A stretch of 64,000 nt of DNA. Source: Natronobiforma cellulositropha. Its GTDB lineage: Archaea > Halobacteriota > Halobacteria > Halobacteriales > Natrialbaceae. The translations under genes and the position numbers were made by a program. The stretch covers positions 62,001 to 126,000 of the forward strand of contig NZ_JANZXN010000030.1 of NCBI RefSeq assembly GCF_025629245.1, in the 5' to 3' direction. Of the stretch, positions 1 through 8,567 are shown piece after piece; position 1 is the stretch's first letter; each line of letters begins with the position of its first letter. The notes under the pieces were generated by a model. The model was not told the origin of the DNA and did not search any database. It was given only the letters and a program-made list of their open reading frames with translations.

Positions 1-672
1 GAGTTGACCCACGTCCGCCAGCAGACCGGCGGGCGGATCGACACGTTCTCCGCGGACGAGGAGATTCCGGTCGCCCGAATCCCCATCGACGTCGAGCAGT
101 ACCTCCAATCCGGGGGCGACACCGACGCGTTCCTCCAGTCCGAGAACGAACCGGACGACGACGACCCGCTCGTGTACCACGAGAAGGTCGACGAGGCGTT
201 CACCGAGCGGGTGCGAGAGATCGCTGCCGAACTCGGTGCCGACCCGAACCACCTGATGGCGATCATGGCGTTCGAGACCGGCTACTCGTTCGATCCGGCC
301 CAGGAGAACATGGCCGGGTCGGGGGCGACCGGTCTCATCCAGTTCATGCCACGGACCGCCGAGGGACTGGGGACGAGTACCGACGAACTCGCCGAGATGA
401 CCGCACTCGAGCAACTCGAGTACGTCCGTGCGTACTTCCAGCCCTACGCAGGGAACCTCGACACGGTGGACGACTTCTACATGGCGGTGCTCTGGCCGGC
501 GGCGGTCGGCGAGAGCGACGACTACGTCCTGTTCGAGGAGGGGACGATCCAGTACGAACAGAACGCGGGTCTCGACCACGACGGTGACGGCGTGATCACC
601 AAAGCCGACGCCGCGAGAAGCGTCCGTGAGGCGCTCGCCGCGGGCCAGCGAGCGCTCGAGATCAGCGAGTGA
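1..672 (+). CDS. SLT-type transglycosylase/lysozyme-like protein (5' end outside window)
   Basis: The reading frame is open from base 1, so the true start lies upstream and only the last 223 codons are seen. The middle of the product carries a soluble lytic transglycosylase-like core: a Glu in the context MAFETG, followed by GSGATGLIQFMPRTA, the pattern around the catalytic Glu of goose-lysozyme/SLT folds and phage endolysins. The C-terminus has LDHDGDGVITKADA, an EF-hand/dockerin-like calcium loop. Such enzymes cleave the glycan strand of bacterial murein, which haloarchaea do not make, so the target is probably bacterial or the gene is of phage origin. It ends 9 nt before the convergent dehydrogenase gene. 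Secretion signals cannot be judged without the N-terminus. Confidence 0.7.
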   Translation, partial: ELTHVRQQTGGRIDTFSADEEIPVARIPIDVEQYLQSGGDTDAFLQSENEPDDDDPLVYHEKVDEAFTERVREIAAELGADPNHLMAIMAFETGYSFDPAQENMAGSGATGLIQFMPRTAEGLGTSTDELAEMTALEQLEYVRAYFQPYAGNLDTVDDFYMAVLWPAAVGESDDYVLFEEGTIQYEQNAGLDHDGDGVITKADAARSVREALAAGQRALEISE

Positions 673-681
673 CCGACGAGA

Positions 682-1521
682 TCACTCCCAGTAGGTGATG
701 ATCGCCTCGGCGCTTCCCTCCCCCTCGTCGACGGTCCGGACGGTCTCTTCGTAGGCGTCGTAGACGACACTCGAGAGCGGAAGCGTCGCCCCGGTCTCGC
801 GGGCGACGGCGATCGCGTAGCCGACGTCTTTGTGCCAGATGGCGAGCGTGCCGAGACCCTCGAGTCGCTGACTGAAGTCGCGCTCGTAGTACTCTTCCTG
901 AACGTCCATCTCGAAGAAGTCGCGGAGGAGACGGGCGTCGACGTCGGCGGCTTCGAGGAAGGTGACGAGTTCGGCGTCGAGGGCGCGCTGGCCGGCGTAG
1001 CGAAGCTGTAAGGCGAGTTTGAGGACGGTCGCGTCGCCGGGGTCGCCGACGAGGACGTGGTCGTTGGAGACGGTCTCGATGACCGCGCGGGCGGTCTCGT
1101 AGGCCCCCTCGCGAGCGCCGACCATCATCTGGGTGCCGGGTTTCGGTGCGGCCCCGGTCAGCGGCGCGTCGACGAAGTGGGCACCCCGGTCTGCACAGTA
1201 CTCCGCACAGGCGACGGCCGTCTCGGGGAGCGTCGTCGAGGCGTCGACGACGACCTGACCGGTCTCGAGCGCCGACAGAATCCCCCGCTCGCCGGTCATC
1301 GTCGCTTCGACCTCGGGTGAGCCGGGAAGTGCGAGGAGCAGGACGTCGACGCGGGTGGTGAGGTCCGCCGGATCGCTCGCCGCGCGAGCGCCGCGGTCGG
1401 TGGCAGCGGCGACCTGCTCGTCGGCGATGTCGTATACCCAGGGGTCGTAGCCGGTCTCGAGGAGGTCCTCGAGAAAGCGGGTGCCGATCACGCCGACGCC
1501 GAGGATGCCAACGGTCGTCAT
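682..1521 (-). CDS. NAD(P)-dependent 3-hydroxyisobutyrate dehydrogenase-like oxidoreductase
   Basis: The 279-residue product belongs to the beta-hydroxyacid dehydrogenase family (6-phosphogluconate/3-hydroxyisobutyrate dehydrogenase), which oxidises short beta-hydroxy acids such as tartronate semialdehyde or hydroxyisobutyrate. The N-terminus has the dinucleotide-binding GILGVGVIG at residues 4-12. DAPLTGAAPKPGTQMMVG near residue 135 matches the substrate loop (DAPVSGG in most members), and a Lys in VLKLALQ fits the catalytic Lys position, though the following Asn of the family is not evident. I chose the ATG at 1521 because the glycine-rich fold starts directly after it and a CTTATT box lies 30 nt upstream, giving a leaderless transcript. 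The exact substrate is not known. Confidence 0.85.
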   Translation of the reverse strand: MTTVGILGVGVIGTRFLEDLLETGYDPWVYDIADEQVAAATDRGARAASDPADLTTRVDVLLLALPGSPEVEATMTGERGILSALETGQVVVDASTTLPETAVACAEYCADRGAHFVDAPLTGAAPKPGTQMMVGAREGAYETARAVIETVSNDHVLVGDPGDATVLKLALQLRYAGQRALDAELVTFLEAADVDARLLRDFFEMDVQEEYYERDFSQRLEGLGTLAIWHKDVGYAIAVARETGATLPLSSVVYDAYEETVRTVDEGEGSAEAIITYWE

Positions 1522-1636
1522 GGTATAGGGCGGTGGCCGGACCACAATAAGCGTTGAGGCGGCGGCGAGCGACGGCGCGAGACGGTGAGTGGTCGAGCGC
1601 GACCGAGGCGCACGGTCTCGAGCGCTCACCCCAGAG

Positions 1637-2449
1637 TCAGTCCTTCCAGGAGGCGTAGTCGCGGTCGATCACGCGGTAGCGCCGTTCGATAGCGTCGAGT
1701 AACTCGAGGTCCTCGTCGTCGAGGGCGACGTCCGTGGCGGCGAGGTTCTCGCGCATGTGCGCGTCGCTCGAGGCTCTGGGAATGGCGGCGACGTTCGGTT
1801 TCGAGCACAGCCAGGCGAGCGAGACCTGCGCGGGTGAGGCGTCGTGTTTCCGTGCGACGGCGCGAACTTCGGGCACGTCGAACACCTCGCCGCGAGCGAG
1901 CGGGCAGTAGGCGACGAGCCAGTGGTCGTCCTCGAGCGCAGCGGCGCGGAGGTGCTCCTGTGGGAGCAGCGGGTGACACTCCACCTGGTTGGCGACGATG
2001 GGGGCGTCGAGGAACTCACGGGCGGTCTCGAGGTCGTCGAGTTCGAAGTTCGAGACGCCGACGTGTCTGATCAGGCCGTCGTCGCGCAGGTCGTCGAAGA
2101 CACCGAGGGTGAGTTCGGGGTCGTAGACGCCCGTCGGCCAGTGGACGTAGAGCAGGTCGACGTAGTCGGTGCGCAGGCGCTCGAGCGACGCCTCGACTGA
2201 GTCGACGAGGTCGGTCCGCGTCGGACCCGGCACGTCGACGTGGACGGTCTTGGTCGCGAGAAACACCTCCTCACGGGGGACCGACGAGCGCTCGAGACCC
2301 TCGCCGACGTACGCCTCGTTGCCGTAGACCTGGGCGGTGTCGAGGTGACGGTAGCCACGTTCGAGGGCGCGTTCGACCCGATCGGCCCACCGGTGGCGGT
2401 CGCCGCGGGAGGCGGTGCCGAGACCGATCCGTGGCAGTTCGGGAAGCAT
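1637..2449 (-). CDS. Aldo/keto reductase
   Basis: This 270-residue cytosolic TIM-barrel NADPH-dependent aldehyde/ketone reductase has the full family tetrad: Asp37 and Tyr42 in HLDTAQVYGNE, Lys67 in ATKTV, and His103 in YVHWP. The downstream GVSNF and NQVECHPLLPQ motifs are also typical of the 2,5-diketogluconate reductase-like branch. Length is normal for the family. It lies 115 nt upstream of the dehydrogenase at 682-1521 on the same strand and divergent from the Gfo/Idh gene at 2551. Given the surrounding sugar-acid genes, a sugar or keto-sugar substrate is likely but inferred. Confidence 0.9.
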   Translation of the reverse strand: MLPELPRIGLGTASRGDRHRWADRVERALERGYRHLDTAQVYGNEAYVGEGLERSSVPREEVFLATKTVHVDVPGPTRTDLVDSVEASLERLRTDYVDLLYVHWPTGVYDPELTLGVFDDLRDDGLIRHVGVSNFELDDLETAREFLDAPIVANQVECHPLLPQEHLRAAALEDDHWLVAYCPLARGEVFDVPEVRAVARKHDASPAQVSLAWLCSKPNVAAIPRASSDAHMRENLAATDVALDDEDLELLDAIERRYRVIDRDYASWKD

Positions 2450-2550
2450 ACTCGAGTGGACGGGGTGGAGCGTGCTAAGGCTGGCGGGAAGTGGGGTTCG
2501 CGGGTTTCGGTTCGAAACCTATTTGCGCGTCCGTCGGCGTGGTAGCTGGT

Positions 2551-3642
2551 ATGTCTCAGCGACTCATACAGGTCGGCACCGGCGGCCAGGGTGAGCAGTG
2601 GTGTCGGCGCTTTCTCCCGCCGAACGTCGAGGACGGTCTGATCGAGGTCGTCGCTGCAGTCGACGTCGACGAACGCGCACACGTCCACGCGATCGAGGGC
2701 CTCGGACTCAGCGAAGACGAGTGTTACACCGACGTCCGCGAGGCGTTCGCCGAACACGACGCCGACTGCTGTACGGTGGTCGTCCCCCCGGCGTACCACG
2801 AGGAGATCGTCGACGCGGCACTCGAGTACGGTCTCGACATCCTCTCGGAGAAACCAATCGCGGACACGCTCGAGGCGTCAGTGCGGATCGCGACGAAGGT
2901 CGAACACGCGGGGGCGAAGATGGGTGTGACGATGAGCCACCGGTTCGATCGGGACAAGACGACGCTCAGACGGGCGCTTCGCTCGGGTGTGTACGGCCCG
3001 CTCGACTACCTCGTCTGTCGGTTCACCTGCAACTGCCGGAGCTACGGAAGCTGGGGAGCGTTTCGCCACGACATCGAGGACACCCTCATGGTCGAGGGGG
3101 CAGTCCACCACCTCGACATCTTAGCGGACCTGGCAGATGCACGCTGTGAGACGCTCTACGCCCAGACGTGGCTCCCCGAGTGGGGTGAGTACGCCGGCGA
3201 CGCTCAGGCGCTCGTCCAGCTCACCTTCGAGAACGGAACCCGCGCGACCTACGAGGGCGCGAAGACGAACGCTGCGGGACTCAACGGCTGGGGCCAGGAG
3301 TACGTCCGGGCGGAGTGTCGGGACGCGACGCTCGTCCTGGACGAGCGCGAACTCGAGTGCTACGCCTACGACCCCGAGATGGAGGCAACGTTCGGCGAGA
3401 GCGTGCAGGGGACGAGCGAGGACCTCCCGCTCGCAGACCAGGAGAAGTGGGCGAACACCTGGCTCGTCGAGGCGTTCGTCGCGTGGCTCGAGGGCGGCGA
3501 GCCGATGGCGACCAACGTCACGGACAACCTCCAGTCGATGGCGCTGATCACCGCAGCGATCGAGAGCTCGCGGACGGGCCAGCCGGTGGCCGTCCAGGAA
3601 CTGCTCGAGGAGACGGTCGACCGGGTCTCACTCGAGCAGTGA
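2551..3642 (+). CDS. Gfo/Idh/MocA family oxidoreductase
   Basis: The 363-residue product has an N-terminal Rossmann fold (LIQVGTGGQGEQW near residues 5-17) and the family EKP motif in ILSEKPIADT near residue 113, followed by the alpha/beta substrate domain. Members oxidise or reduce sugars, inositols or sugar acids using NAD(P). The start at 2551 was chosen because the fold begins there and a CTATTTG box sits 31 nt upstream, so earlier in-frame codons lie in promoter DNA. It is divergent from the aldo/keto reductase gene, so the two probably share a 101-bp control region. The substrate cannot be read from sequence. Confidence 0.9.
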   Translation: MSQRLIQVGTGGQGEQWCRRFLPPNVEDGLIEVVAAVDVDERAHVHAIEGLGLSEDECYTDVREAFAEHDADCCTVVVPPAYHEEIVDAALEYGLDILSEKPIADTLEASVRIATKVEHAGAKMGVTMSHRFDRDKTTLRRALRSGVYGPLDYLVCRFTCNCRSYGSWGAFRHDIEDTLMVEGAVHHLDILADLADARCETLYAQTWLPEWGEYAGDAQALVQLTFENGTRATYEGAKTNAAGLNGWGQEYVRAECRDATLVLDERELECYAYDPEMEATFGESVQGTSEDLPLADQEKWANTWLVEAFVAWLEGGEPMATNVTDNLQSMALITAAIESSRTGQPVAVQELLEETVDRVSLEQ

Positions 3643-4129
3643 GCGGGTGAGACGACACCCTCGAGAGCAGCGTCGGATGTGCAGACGGCCAGCGGTGACA
3701 GGGAGTCGATACGAGCGCGTACCCGGAGTCCGCACACAGCATGCAGGCAGTGCGTTGCGATGAGATCCCGTCACGTTTCGAGTGTTATCAGTACAGCAGA
3801 TATCTGTAGTTTTAGTCATATGTGGGGAGATGAAGATTGGTGGGAAGTCTACAGCCCTTTATCGGTCTCTCGAGGGCCTCCCTGCCGCAGTTACGTGGTC
3901 ACCGATATTGGTGTGTAGATTGTACTGTTGTCTATGCAGTTGCTTTGCCGATAATTACGCAAGAGAAACGAGTCACCACCTGCTCGAGCGAGCGTCGGAC
4001 ACAGATCGGATAGCGACCGGGCGAACTGTTCAGCTACGAGAGAGGAGCGGCGGGCGGAGAGTCGTCGGCTAGTCGCTCGTTGCGCGAGTATCGAGACGAC
4101 CCCCGGGGAGTCGCCGATACGTCTGTCGG
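3643..4129. other. Intergenic region between convergent genes
   Basis: About 490 bases lie between the Gfo/Idh gene and the small membrane protein gene. The stretch around 3780-3960 is richer in A+T than its surroundings. No open frame in it shows a recognisable domain or acidic haloarchaeal composition, and I found no tRNA-like fold. It may be degraded sequence. Confidence 0.4.
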
Positions 4130-4582
4130 TCACAGCGAGGTGACGAGCCAGGGGAGAAACGCCGGTGCGAGGTAGACGAACCACTGGAAGAGCCAGGCCA
4201 GCCCCAGCCAGAACAGCCCCCACGGAGCCGACCAGATGGTCGGTTGGACCGGCCACTCCGTGCCCTCGTGGGACATCTCCTTGGGATAGACGAAGTCGAA
4301 GACGAAGTGAAAGAGCATGCCGATCGTGAGAAAGTGAAGTGCGACGACCGCGGCCGGCAACGCCGAGTCGACACCCGACTGGACCAGCAGTTCGTAGAGA
4401 ATCGCCGGCACCAGAAACGTGTGAAAGAGCCAGGAACGGTGGAGTCGCTCGTCGAGCGCGTCGACGGTGGGCAGGAGGACGCCGGCGACCATCGCCAGGA
4501 GGTACGCCGGGTGGAAGCCGAGGATGACGGCGAGCAGTGCCGGAGGGACGAGCGAGACGAGGTGTGTTCTGACGCCCGTCAT
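4130..4582 (-). CDS. Small membrane protein, metal-dependent-hydrolase-like (DUF457/YdjM-type)
   Basis: The 150-residue product is hydrophobic with about four membrane segments. The motif LPTVDALDERLHRSWLFHT near residues 37-55 and a later HFVFDFVYP resemble the conserved Asp/His positions of the YdjM/DUF457 membrane metal-dependent hydrolase family. Its ATG overlaps the TGA of the upstream gene by 4 nt, so the two are probably translated from one message. The role is unknown. The next genes upstream are an unknown membrane protein and sugar-permease genes, so a link to the transporter is possible but not shown. Confidence 0.65.
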   Translation of the reverse strand: MTGVRTHLVSLVPPALLAVILGFHPAYLLAMVAGVLLPTVDALDERLHRSWLFHTFLVPAILYELLVQSGVDSALPAAVVALHFLTIGMLFHFVFDFVYPKEMSHEGTEWPVQPTIWSAPWGLFWLGLAWLFQWFVYLAPAFLPWLVTSL

Positions 4583-5241
4583 GCTGGCATCCGGTACCGA
4601 CTCAGCACCTGTGTGGGGTTCTCTCCGCGCAACTCGGTGTGGCTGGTGATCTCGAGCAACATCGCACCGCCGGGGAGGAGAAAGAGTAGGAAGACCGGGA
4701 AGGCGAACGAGACCACGCCACAGAGGGCAACGATGGTGAGGTGTACGACCGCCACGTGTGGATGGGCGCGCCACGACCGCAGGGTCGCCCGCGTGGCCGC
4801 CAGCAGTCCGTCGCCCGCGTCGGCCTCGAGGTGGGCGACGCGACTCACGAACACCGTGACGAGGAGACACAGGTAGAGACCGGCGAGACCCGCGAGGAGG
4901 AACTCGGGGACCTGCCCGGCGATTCCGAGCAGCGTGTACGCGACGGTGTTTCCGACCGTGACGACGAGGATGGCAGTGATCGGCAGGCCACGGACGACGC
5001 TCGAGCGAACGCCGCCGGCGAACGCTCGGAGTCGGGCGCGTTCCCCCGACGGGGCCGTGCCGTCGTAGATCGAACGCATCGACGCCGCGAGCGAGAGGAC
5101 GGCGGCCCCGCTGGTGAAAATCGGGAGCACCGCGAGCCAGAAGGCACCACTCAGCAGGATGATCGAGACGATTTCGCGGTAGCCGACCTTGACGGTCGCG
5201 GTGAGTGGTCGTTTCAAGCCCGGTGGTCGAGTCCTCCCCAT
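4579..5241 (-). CDS. Membrane protein of unknown function, YesL/DUF624-like
   Basis: The 220-residue product has about five hydrophobic segments: an N-terminal one after a basic stretch, a pair in the middle (ITAILVVTVGNTVAY and EFLLAGLAGLYLCLLVTVFVS), and one or two near the C-terminus. The layout and the position beside MalF/MalG-type permease genes recall the DUF624 (YesL) proteins that accompany bacterial carbohydrate ABC transporters. The start at 5241 was chosen because the codons before it encode a non-membrane, Arg/His-rich stretch, and a weak CTTTGATC box is 32 nt upstream. Function is not known. Confidence 0.6.
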   Translation of the reverse strand: MGRTRPPGLKRPLTATVKVGYREIVSIILLSGAFWLAVLPIFTSGAAVLSLAASMRSIYDGTAPSGERARLRAFAGGVRSSVVRGLPITAILVVTVGNTVAYTLLGIAGQVPEFLLAGLAGLYLCLLVTVFVSRVAHLEADAGDGLLAATRATLRSWRAHPHVAVVHLTIVALCGVVSFAFPVFLLFLLPGGAMLLEITSHTELRGENPTQVLSRYRMPA

Positions 5242-5318
5242 GCTATGCTGTGCGATGGCCGGAACGATCAAAGCGTTTTCGGCGTGAGAGAGGCGTACGC
5301 TCGAGTCGAGAGGTGGGA

Positions 5319-6179
5319 CTACCCTTTGAATCCGCTGAGGGTCATCCCACGGATGAAGTACTTCTGTGCCGAGAGGAACGCGATGACGGGCGGAATCACG
5401 ATGAGTGTCGCCGCAGCCATGACGAGACCCCAGTTGTCGACGTACTGCCCACGGACCGTGTAGAGCGCCACGGGGAGCGTGAACATGTCCTGAGAGGTCG
5501 CGATGATCAGCGGCCACTCGAAGTTGTTCCAGGTGAACATGAACGTGAAGATGACGAGCGTCGCCACCGCCGGTTTCGCGAGTGGCAGGTAGATGTGGTA
5601 GAAGACGCGGAACTTGTTGCAGCCATCTAGCCGGGCGGCCTCGCCGAGGGCCTCCGGAAGGCCGAGGAAGTGCTGGCGGAGCAAGAAGATGCCGAACGGA
5701 CTGGCGATGAACGGCACGATCAGGCCCCGGTAGGTGTTGATCCAGCCGAGTTCCGAGAGGATGATGTACACCGGAATCATGGTCACCATCCCCGGGATCA
5801 TCATCGTCGCGATGAGCAACAGGAAGAGCCGATCACGTCCGACGAAGTCGAGTCTCGCGAAGGCGTAGCCAGCCAGACTGTCGAACGTGACGTTGAAGAT
5901 GGTGACCGCCCCGGCGAAGACGAAGGCGTTGAAGAACCATCGGCCAACGGGAACCTGATCGAAGAGGGCCGAAAAGCTGGCGAACGTGACGGTCTCGGGA
6001 ACGATCGCGACGATACCGGCACCGGGGTCGGCCGACAGCGCCGTCGTGAGCGTCCACCAGAACGGACCGATCGTCCAGAGTGCACCGATGGTGATGGCGA
6101 CGTAGAGCGTGATCGTCTTCAGCCAGTACCACGCGCCCGACCGTTCGTATCCCGGATAGTCGTAGTTGGATTTCGGCAT
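5319..6179 (-). CDS. Carbohydrate ABC transporter permease (MalG-type)
   Basis: This 286-residue protein is an inner-membrane subunit of a CUT1-type sugar importer with six predicted membrane helices. The cytoplasmic EAA loop that docks the ATPase is seen as EALGEAARLDGCNKFRVFYHIYLPLAKPA around residues 181-209. The C-terminal FIRGMTLSGFKG is the usual end of MalG/LacG/UgpE-like permeases. Its ATG overlaps the stop of the partner permease by 1 nt (ATGA). In this genome segment the binding protein and the ATPase of the same system are both truncated, so this permease may have no functional partner. Confidence 0.92.
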   Translation of the reverse strand: MPKSNYDYPGYERSGAWYWLKTITLYVAITIGALWTIGPFWWTLTTALSADPGAGIVAIVPETVTFASFSALFDQVPVGRWFFNAFVFAGAVTIFNVTFDSLAGYAFARLDFVGRDRLFLLLIATMMIPGMVTMIPVYIILSELGWINTYRGLIVPFIASPFGIFLLRQHFLGLPEALGEAARLDGCNKFRVFYHIYLPLAKPAVATLVIFTFMFTWNNFEWPLIIATSQDMFTLPVALYTVRGQYVDNWGLVMAAATLIVIPPVIAFLSAQKYFIRGMTLSGFKG

Positions 6180-7159
6180 CAGTAGGTCACCTCACCCTGG
6201 CCGCGAATGCGATACTGGTAGTAGCTGAAGGCGAAGACGAACACGAACAGGATGAAGGCCATCGCACTCGCGTAGCCGAGGTTCCCGTTCTGGAACGCCT
6301 CCTGGTAGATTCGGACGACGATCACGGTCGTCGAGTAGTACGGCCCGCCCTCGGCGAAGGCCTGGGCGATGCCGAACACCTGGAAGGAGTTGATGATCGC
6401 GAGCACGATGACGAAGAAGTACGTGTTCTGTAAGTTCGGCCACGTCACGTGTCGGAACTGTTGCCACTGGCTCGTGCCGTCGATCCGGGCGGCCTCGTAC
6501 AGCTCCTCCGGAATGTTCTGTAACCCGGCGAGGAAGATGATCATGTTGAACCCGATGCCGCCCCAGACGGCGATCATGATCACGGCGAAGAGCGCAGTGG
6601 CCGGATCGCCCGCCCAGGCGTGGTCGAGTCCGACCGGCGCGAGCAGGGAGTTTACGATCCCATCGACCGAGAGGATCCACCGCCAGATGACGGCGCTGAC
6701 GGCACCCGAGAGCATCACCGGCATGAAGAACGTGGTGCGGTAGAATTTTCGAAAGCGGATCCGCTTATCGAGCACCAGCGCGACTGTGAGACCGCCGAAG
6801 ATACCAAGCGGTACCGTCCCGATCACGAACGTGAGCGTGTTGATGACGGCGTACCACCACAGGTTCTCGGTTGGCCGGTCGAGCACCGCCCAGTCGTTCG
6901 CCCAGGGGAGCGGATAGAGCAGGTCGCGGTAGTTCTCCAGGCCGATCCACGTCGCCTCACCGGCGATGATGCTCCACTCGGTGAACGACAGGTAAAACGC
7001 GTAGATGACCGGGCCGAACAGGAACGCCGAGAAGACGACCAGATTCGGCAGGATGAACAGGAAGCCAGCCAGGTTGTCTGGATGCTTCTCGGCCGAAAAC
7101 GGCGTCGCTGGGAGTGCGCCACCGATGCGGTCTTTGTACTCGTGGAAACCTCTGCTCAT
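6179..7159 (-). CDS. Carbohydrate ABC transporter permease (MalF/UgpA-type)
   Basis: The 326-residue permease has a cytoplasmic N-terminal tail of about 30 residues, six membrane helices, and the EAA loop EELYEAARIDGTSQWQQFRHVTWP near residues 219-242. It would pair with the MalG-type permease encoded directly downstream to form the channel of a CUT1-family sugar importer. It starts 10 nt after the stop of the truncated binding-protein gene, consistent with an original operon order of binding protein, MalF-type and MalG-type. With the 5' end and promoter of that operon apparently deleted, expression is uncertain. Confidence 0.92.
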   Translation of the reverse strand: MSRGFHEYKDRIGGALPATPFSAEKHPDNLAGFLFILPNLVVFSAFLFGPVIYAFYLSFTEWSIIAGEATWIGLENYRDLLYPLPWANDWAVLDRPTENLWWYAVINTLTFVIGTVPLGIFGGLTVALVLDKRIRFRKFYRTTFFMPVMLSGAVSAVIWRWILSVDGIVNSLLAPVGLDHAWAGDPATALFAVIMIAVWGGIGFNMIIFLAGLQNIPEELYEAARIDGTSQWQQFRHVTWPNLQNTYFFVIVLAIINSFQVFGIAQAFAEGGPYYSTTVIVVRIYQEAFQNGNLGYASAMAFILFVFVFAFSYYQYRIRGQGEVTY

Positions 7160-7169
7160 TTACTCGTGA

Positions 7170-8105
7170 TCAGCCATCGAGGACGTTGTCGTTCACCCGC
7201 TGTTGTGCCGTCTCGAGCGCCTCTCGAGCGTCGACTTCGCCGTGGATGACGCCCTCGATCTGTGGATACAGTTCGTTGAAGATCTCCTGGGAGTGTGGTC
7301 CCCACTGCCAGTCGATGAGGCGGTCGTCGTTTGCGTCCAGGAACGGCTGGAAGCGCTCGTCCTCGTCGTAGAGGTCGAGCTGGTCGGTGTGGTACTGCCG
7401 GATCGGCTGGGCGACGCCGGCCTCGAGGTACGGGAGGAGTCCGTCACCGAGCATGTACTGGACGAGGTCGACCGAGAGGTCGACGTGGTCGGAGTTCGCC
7501 GACACCGCGTAGCCCGCACCGAAGACCAAATTCCCGTACTCCCCGTCGTCGGGCCGTGGGGGCCGGGCGACGCCGACCTGCTCGTAGAAGTCGGGGTACT
7601 GGTCTTTGGTCGTGCCGGGTACCCAGCCGCCGCCGGTGACCATCGCGGCCTGTTCCTGGTTGAGGATCGACCACTTGGTCTCGGCGCCGACCTCCTCGAG
7701 CGTCCCGACGAGTTCCGCCTCGCGGAGTTCCTGGAAGAACTCCAGTGCCTCGACGTTCTCCTCGGAAGCGGCGATACACTCCGTCCGATCCTCGTTCATG
7801 ATGTCGCCGCCGTTGGCAGCGACCCACGGGTACCAGATCCACGCGGCCGTGGTTCCGGATCCTTCCTCGACCAGCGGGTAATCGACGTCCGTCTCGGCCT
7901 GGATACCCTCCAGGTCGTCTCTGAACTCCGACCAGGTCTCCGGGAAGGTGTCGTATCCCGCCTCGGCCAGCAACGCCTCGTTGTAGGTGACCCCGATCGT
8001 CGCGTAGGCGTAAGAGATCATGCCGAGTTCGTCGCGGACGCGATACCGATCGATGACGTTCCAGTAGAAGTCGTCGAGGAAGTCGTCGTCGAGTTCCGCC
8101 TCGAG
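7170..8105 (-). pseudogene. Extracellular sugar-binding protein fragment (5' truncated)
   Basis: About 311 codons encode the C-terminal part of a family 1 extracellular solute-binding protein: ISYAYATIGVTYNEALLAEAG, then TWSEFRDDLEGI, AAWIWYPWVAANGGDI and a C-terminal ALETAQQRVND. A complete member has roughly 400-450 residues with a Tat signal and lipobox. Here the N-terminal third is absent. Recognisable homology stops near 8105. The frame runs on to an ATG at 8186, but the added residues are Arg-rich and are the antisense of an ATPase fragment. The gene therefore lacks its export signal and half of the first lobe and is very probably dead. Confidence 0.8.
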
Positions 8106-8498
8106 GTCACCGTCACGGGGTCGACGCTCGTTCACGACTCGTTCGAACTCCCGCTGTCGGCGACGCCGGACACCCCCGACGATCACGCGGGCGAGGACGT
8201 GACGCTCGGAATCCGACCCGAAGACATCACGCTGGTAGCCGGAGACGACCCCGCGGCGATCACCGCGGAGGTGTCCGTGGTGGAGCCGCTCGGGGATTCC
8301 TCACTCGTCTACTTCGACCTGGGGTCGACGACCTGTACCGCGAGCATGTCGGGCGAGCTCTCGATCCAGTCGGGCGATCGACTACACGTGACGTTCCCGG
8401 AGGAGCGGATCCACCTCTTCGACCGCGAGAGCGGCGTGGCGATCAAACACCGCGAGTACACGCCGACAGCCCCCTCGAACCAGTCGATCAACGTCTGA
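8100..8498 (+). pseudogene. Sugar ABC transporter ATPase fragment (C-terminal TOBE region only)
   Basis: About 132 codons encode the C-terminus of a MalK/UgpC-type ATPase: TLVHDSFELPLS, then DVTLGIRPEDITLV, the sequence that marks the regulatory TOBE/OB domain, then the usual C-terminal VTFPEERIHLFDRESGVAIKH. The nucleotide-binding domain with Walker A, signature and Walker B is missing. The fragment begins at the point where the oppositely oriented binding-protein gene loses its homology, at a CTCGAG site. It cannot power a transporter. It ends 70 nt before the convergent IclR gene. Confidence 0.8.
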
Positions 8499-8567
8499 GT
8501 ACCCCACTTCTGGTGGCGACCCGGCCCGCGACGAGTCGGGGTCGAGACCGCCGTTCCCGACGACCGA

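Noticed and set aside
7203-8099. Plus-strand frame upstream of the ATPase fragment as part of one fused protein
   Set aside because: This part is exactly antisense to the binding-protein coding sequence and has no homology of its own; only the portion from about 8100 is ATPase-like.
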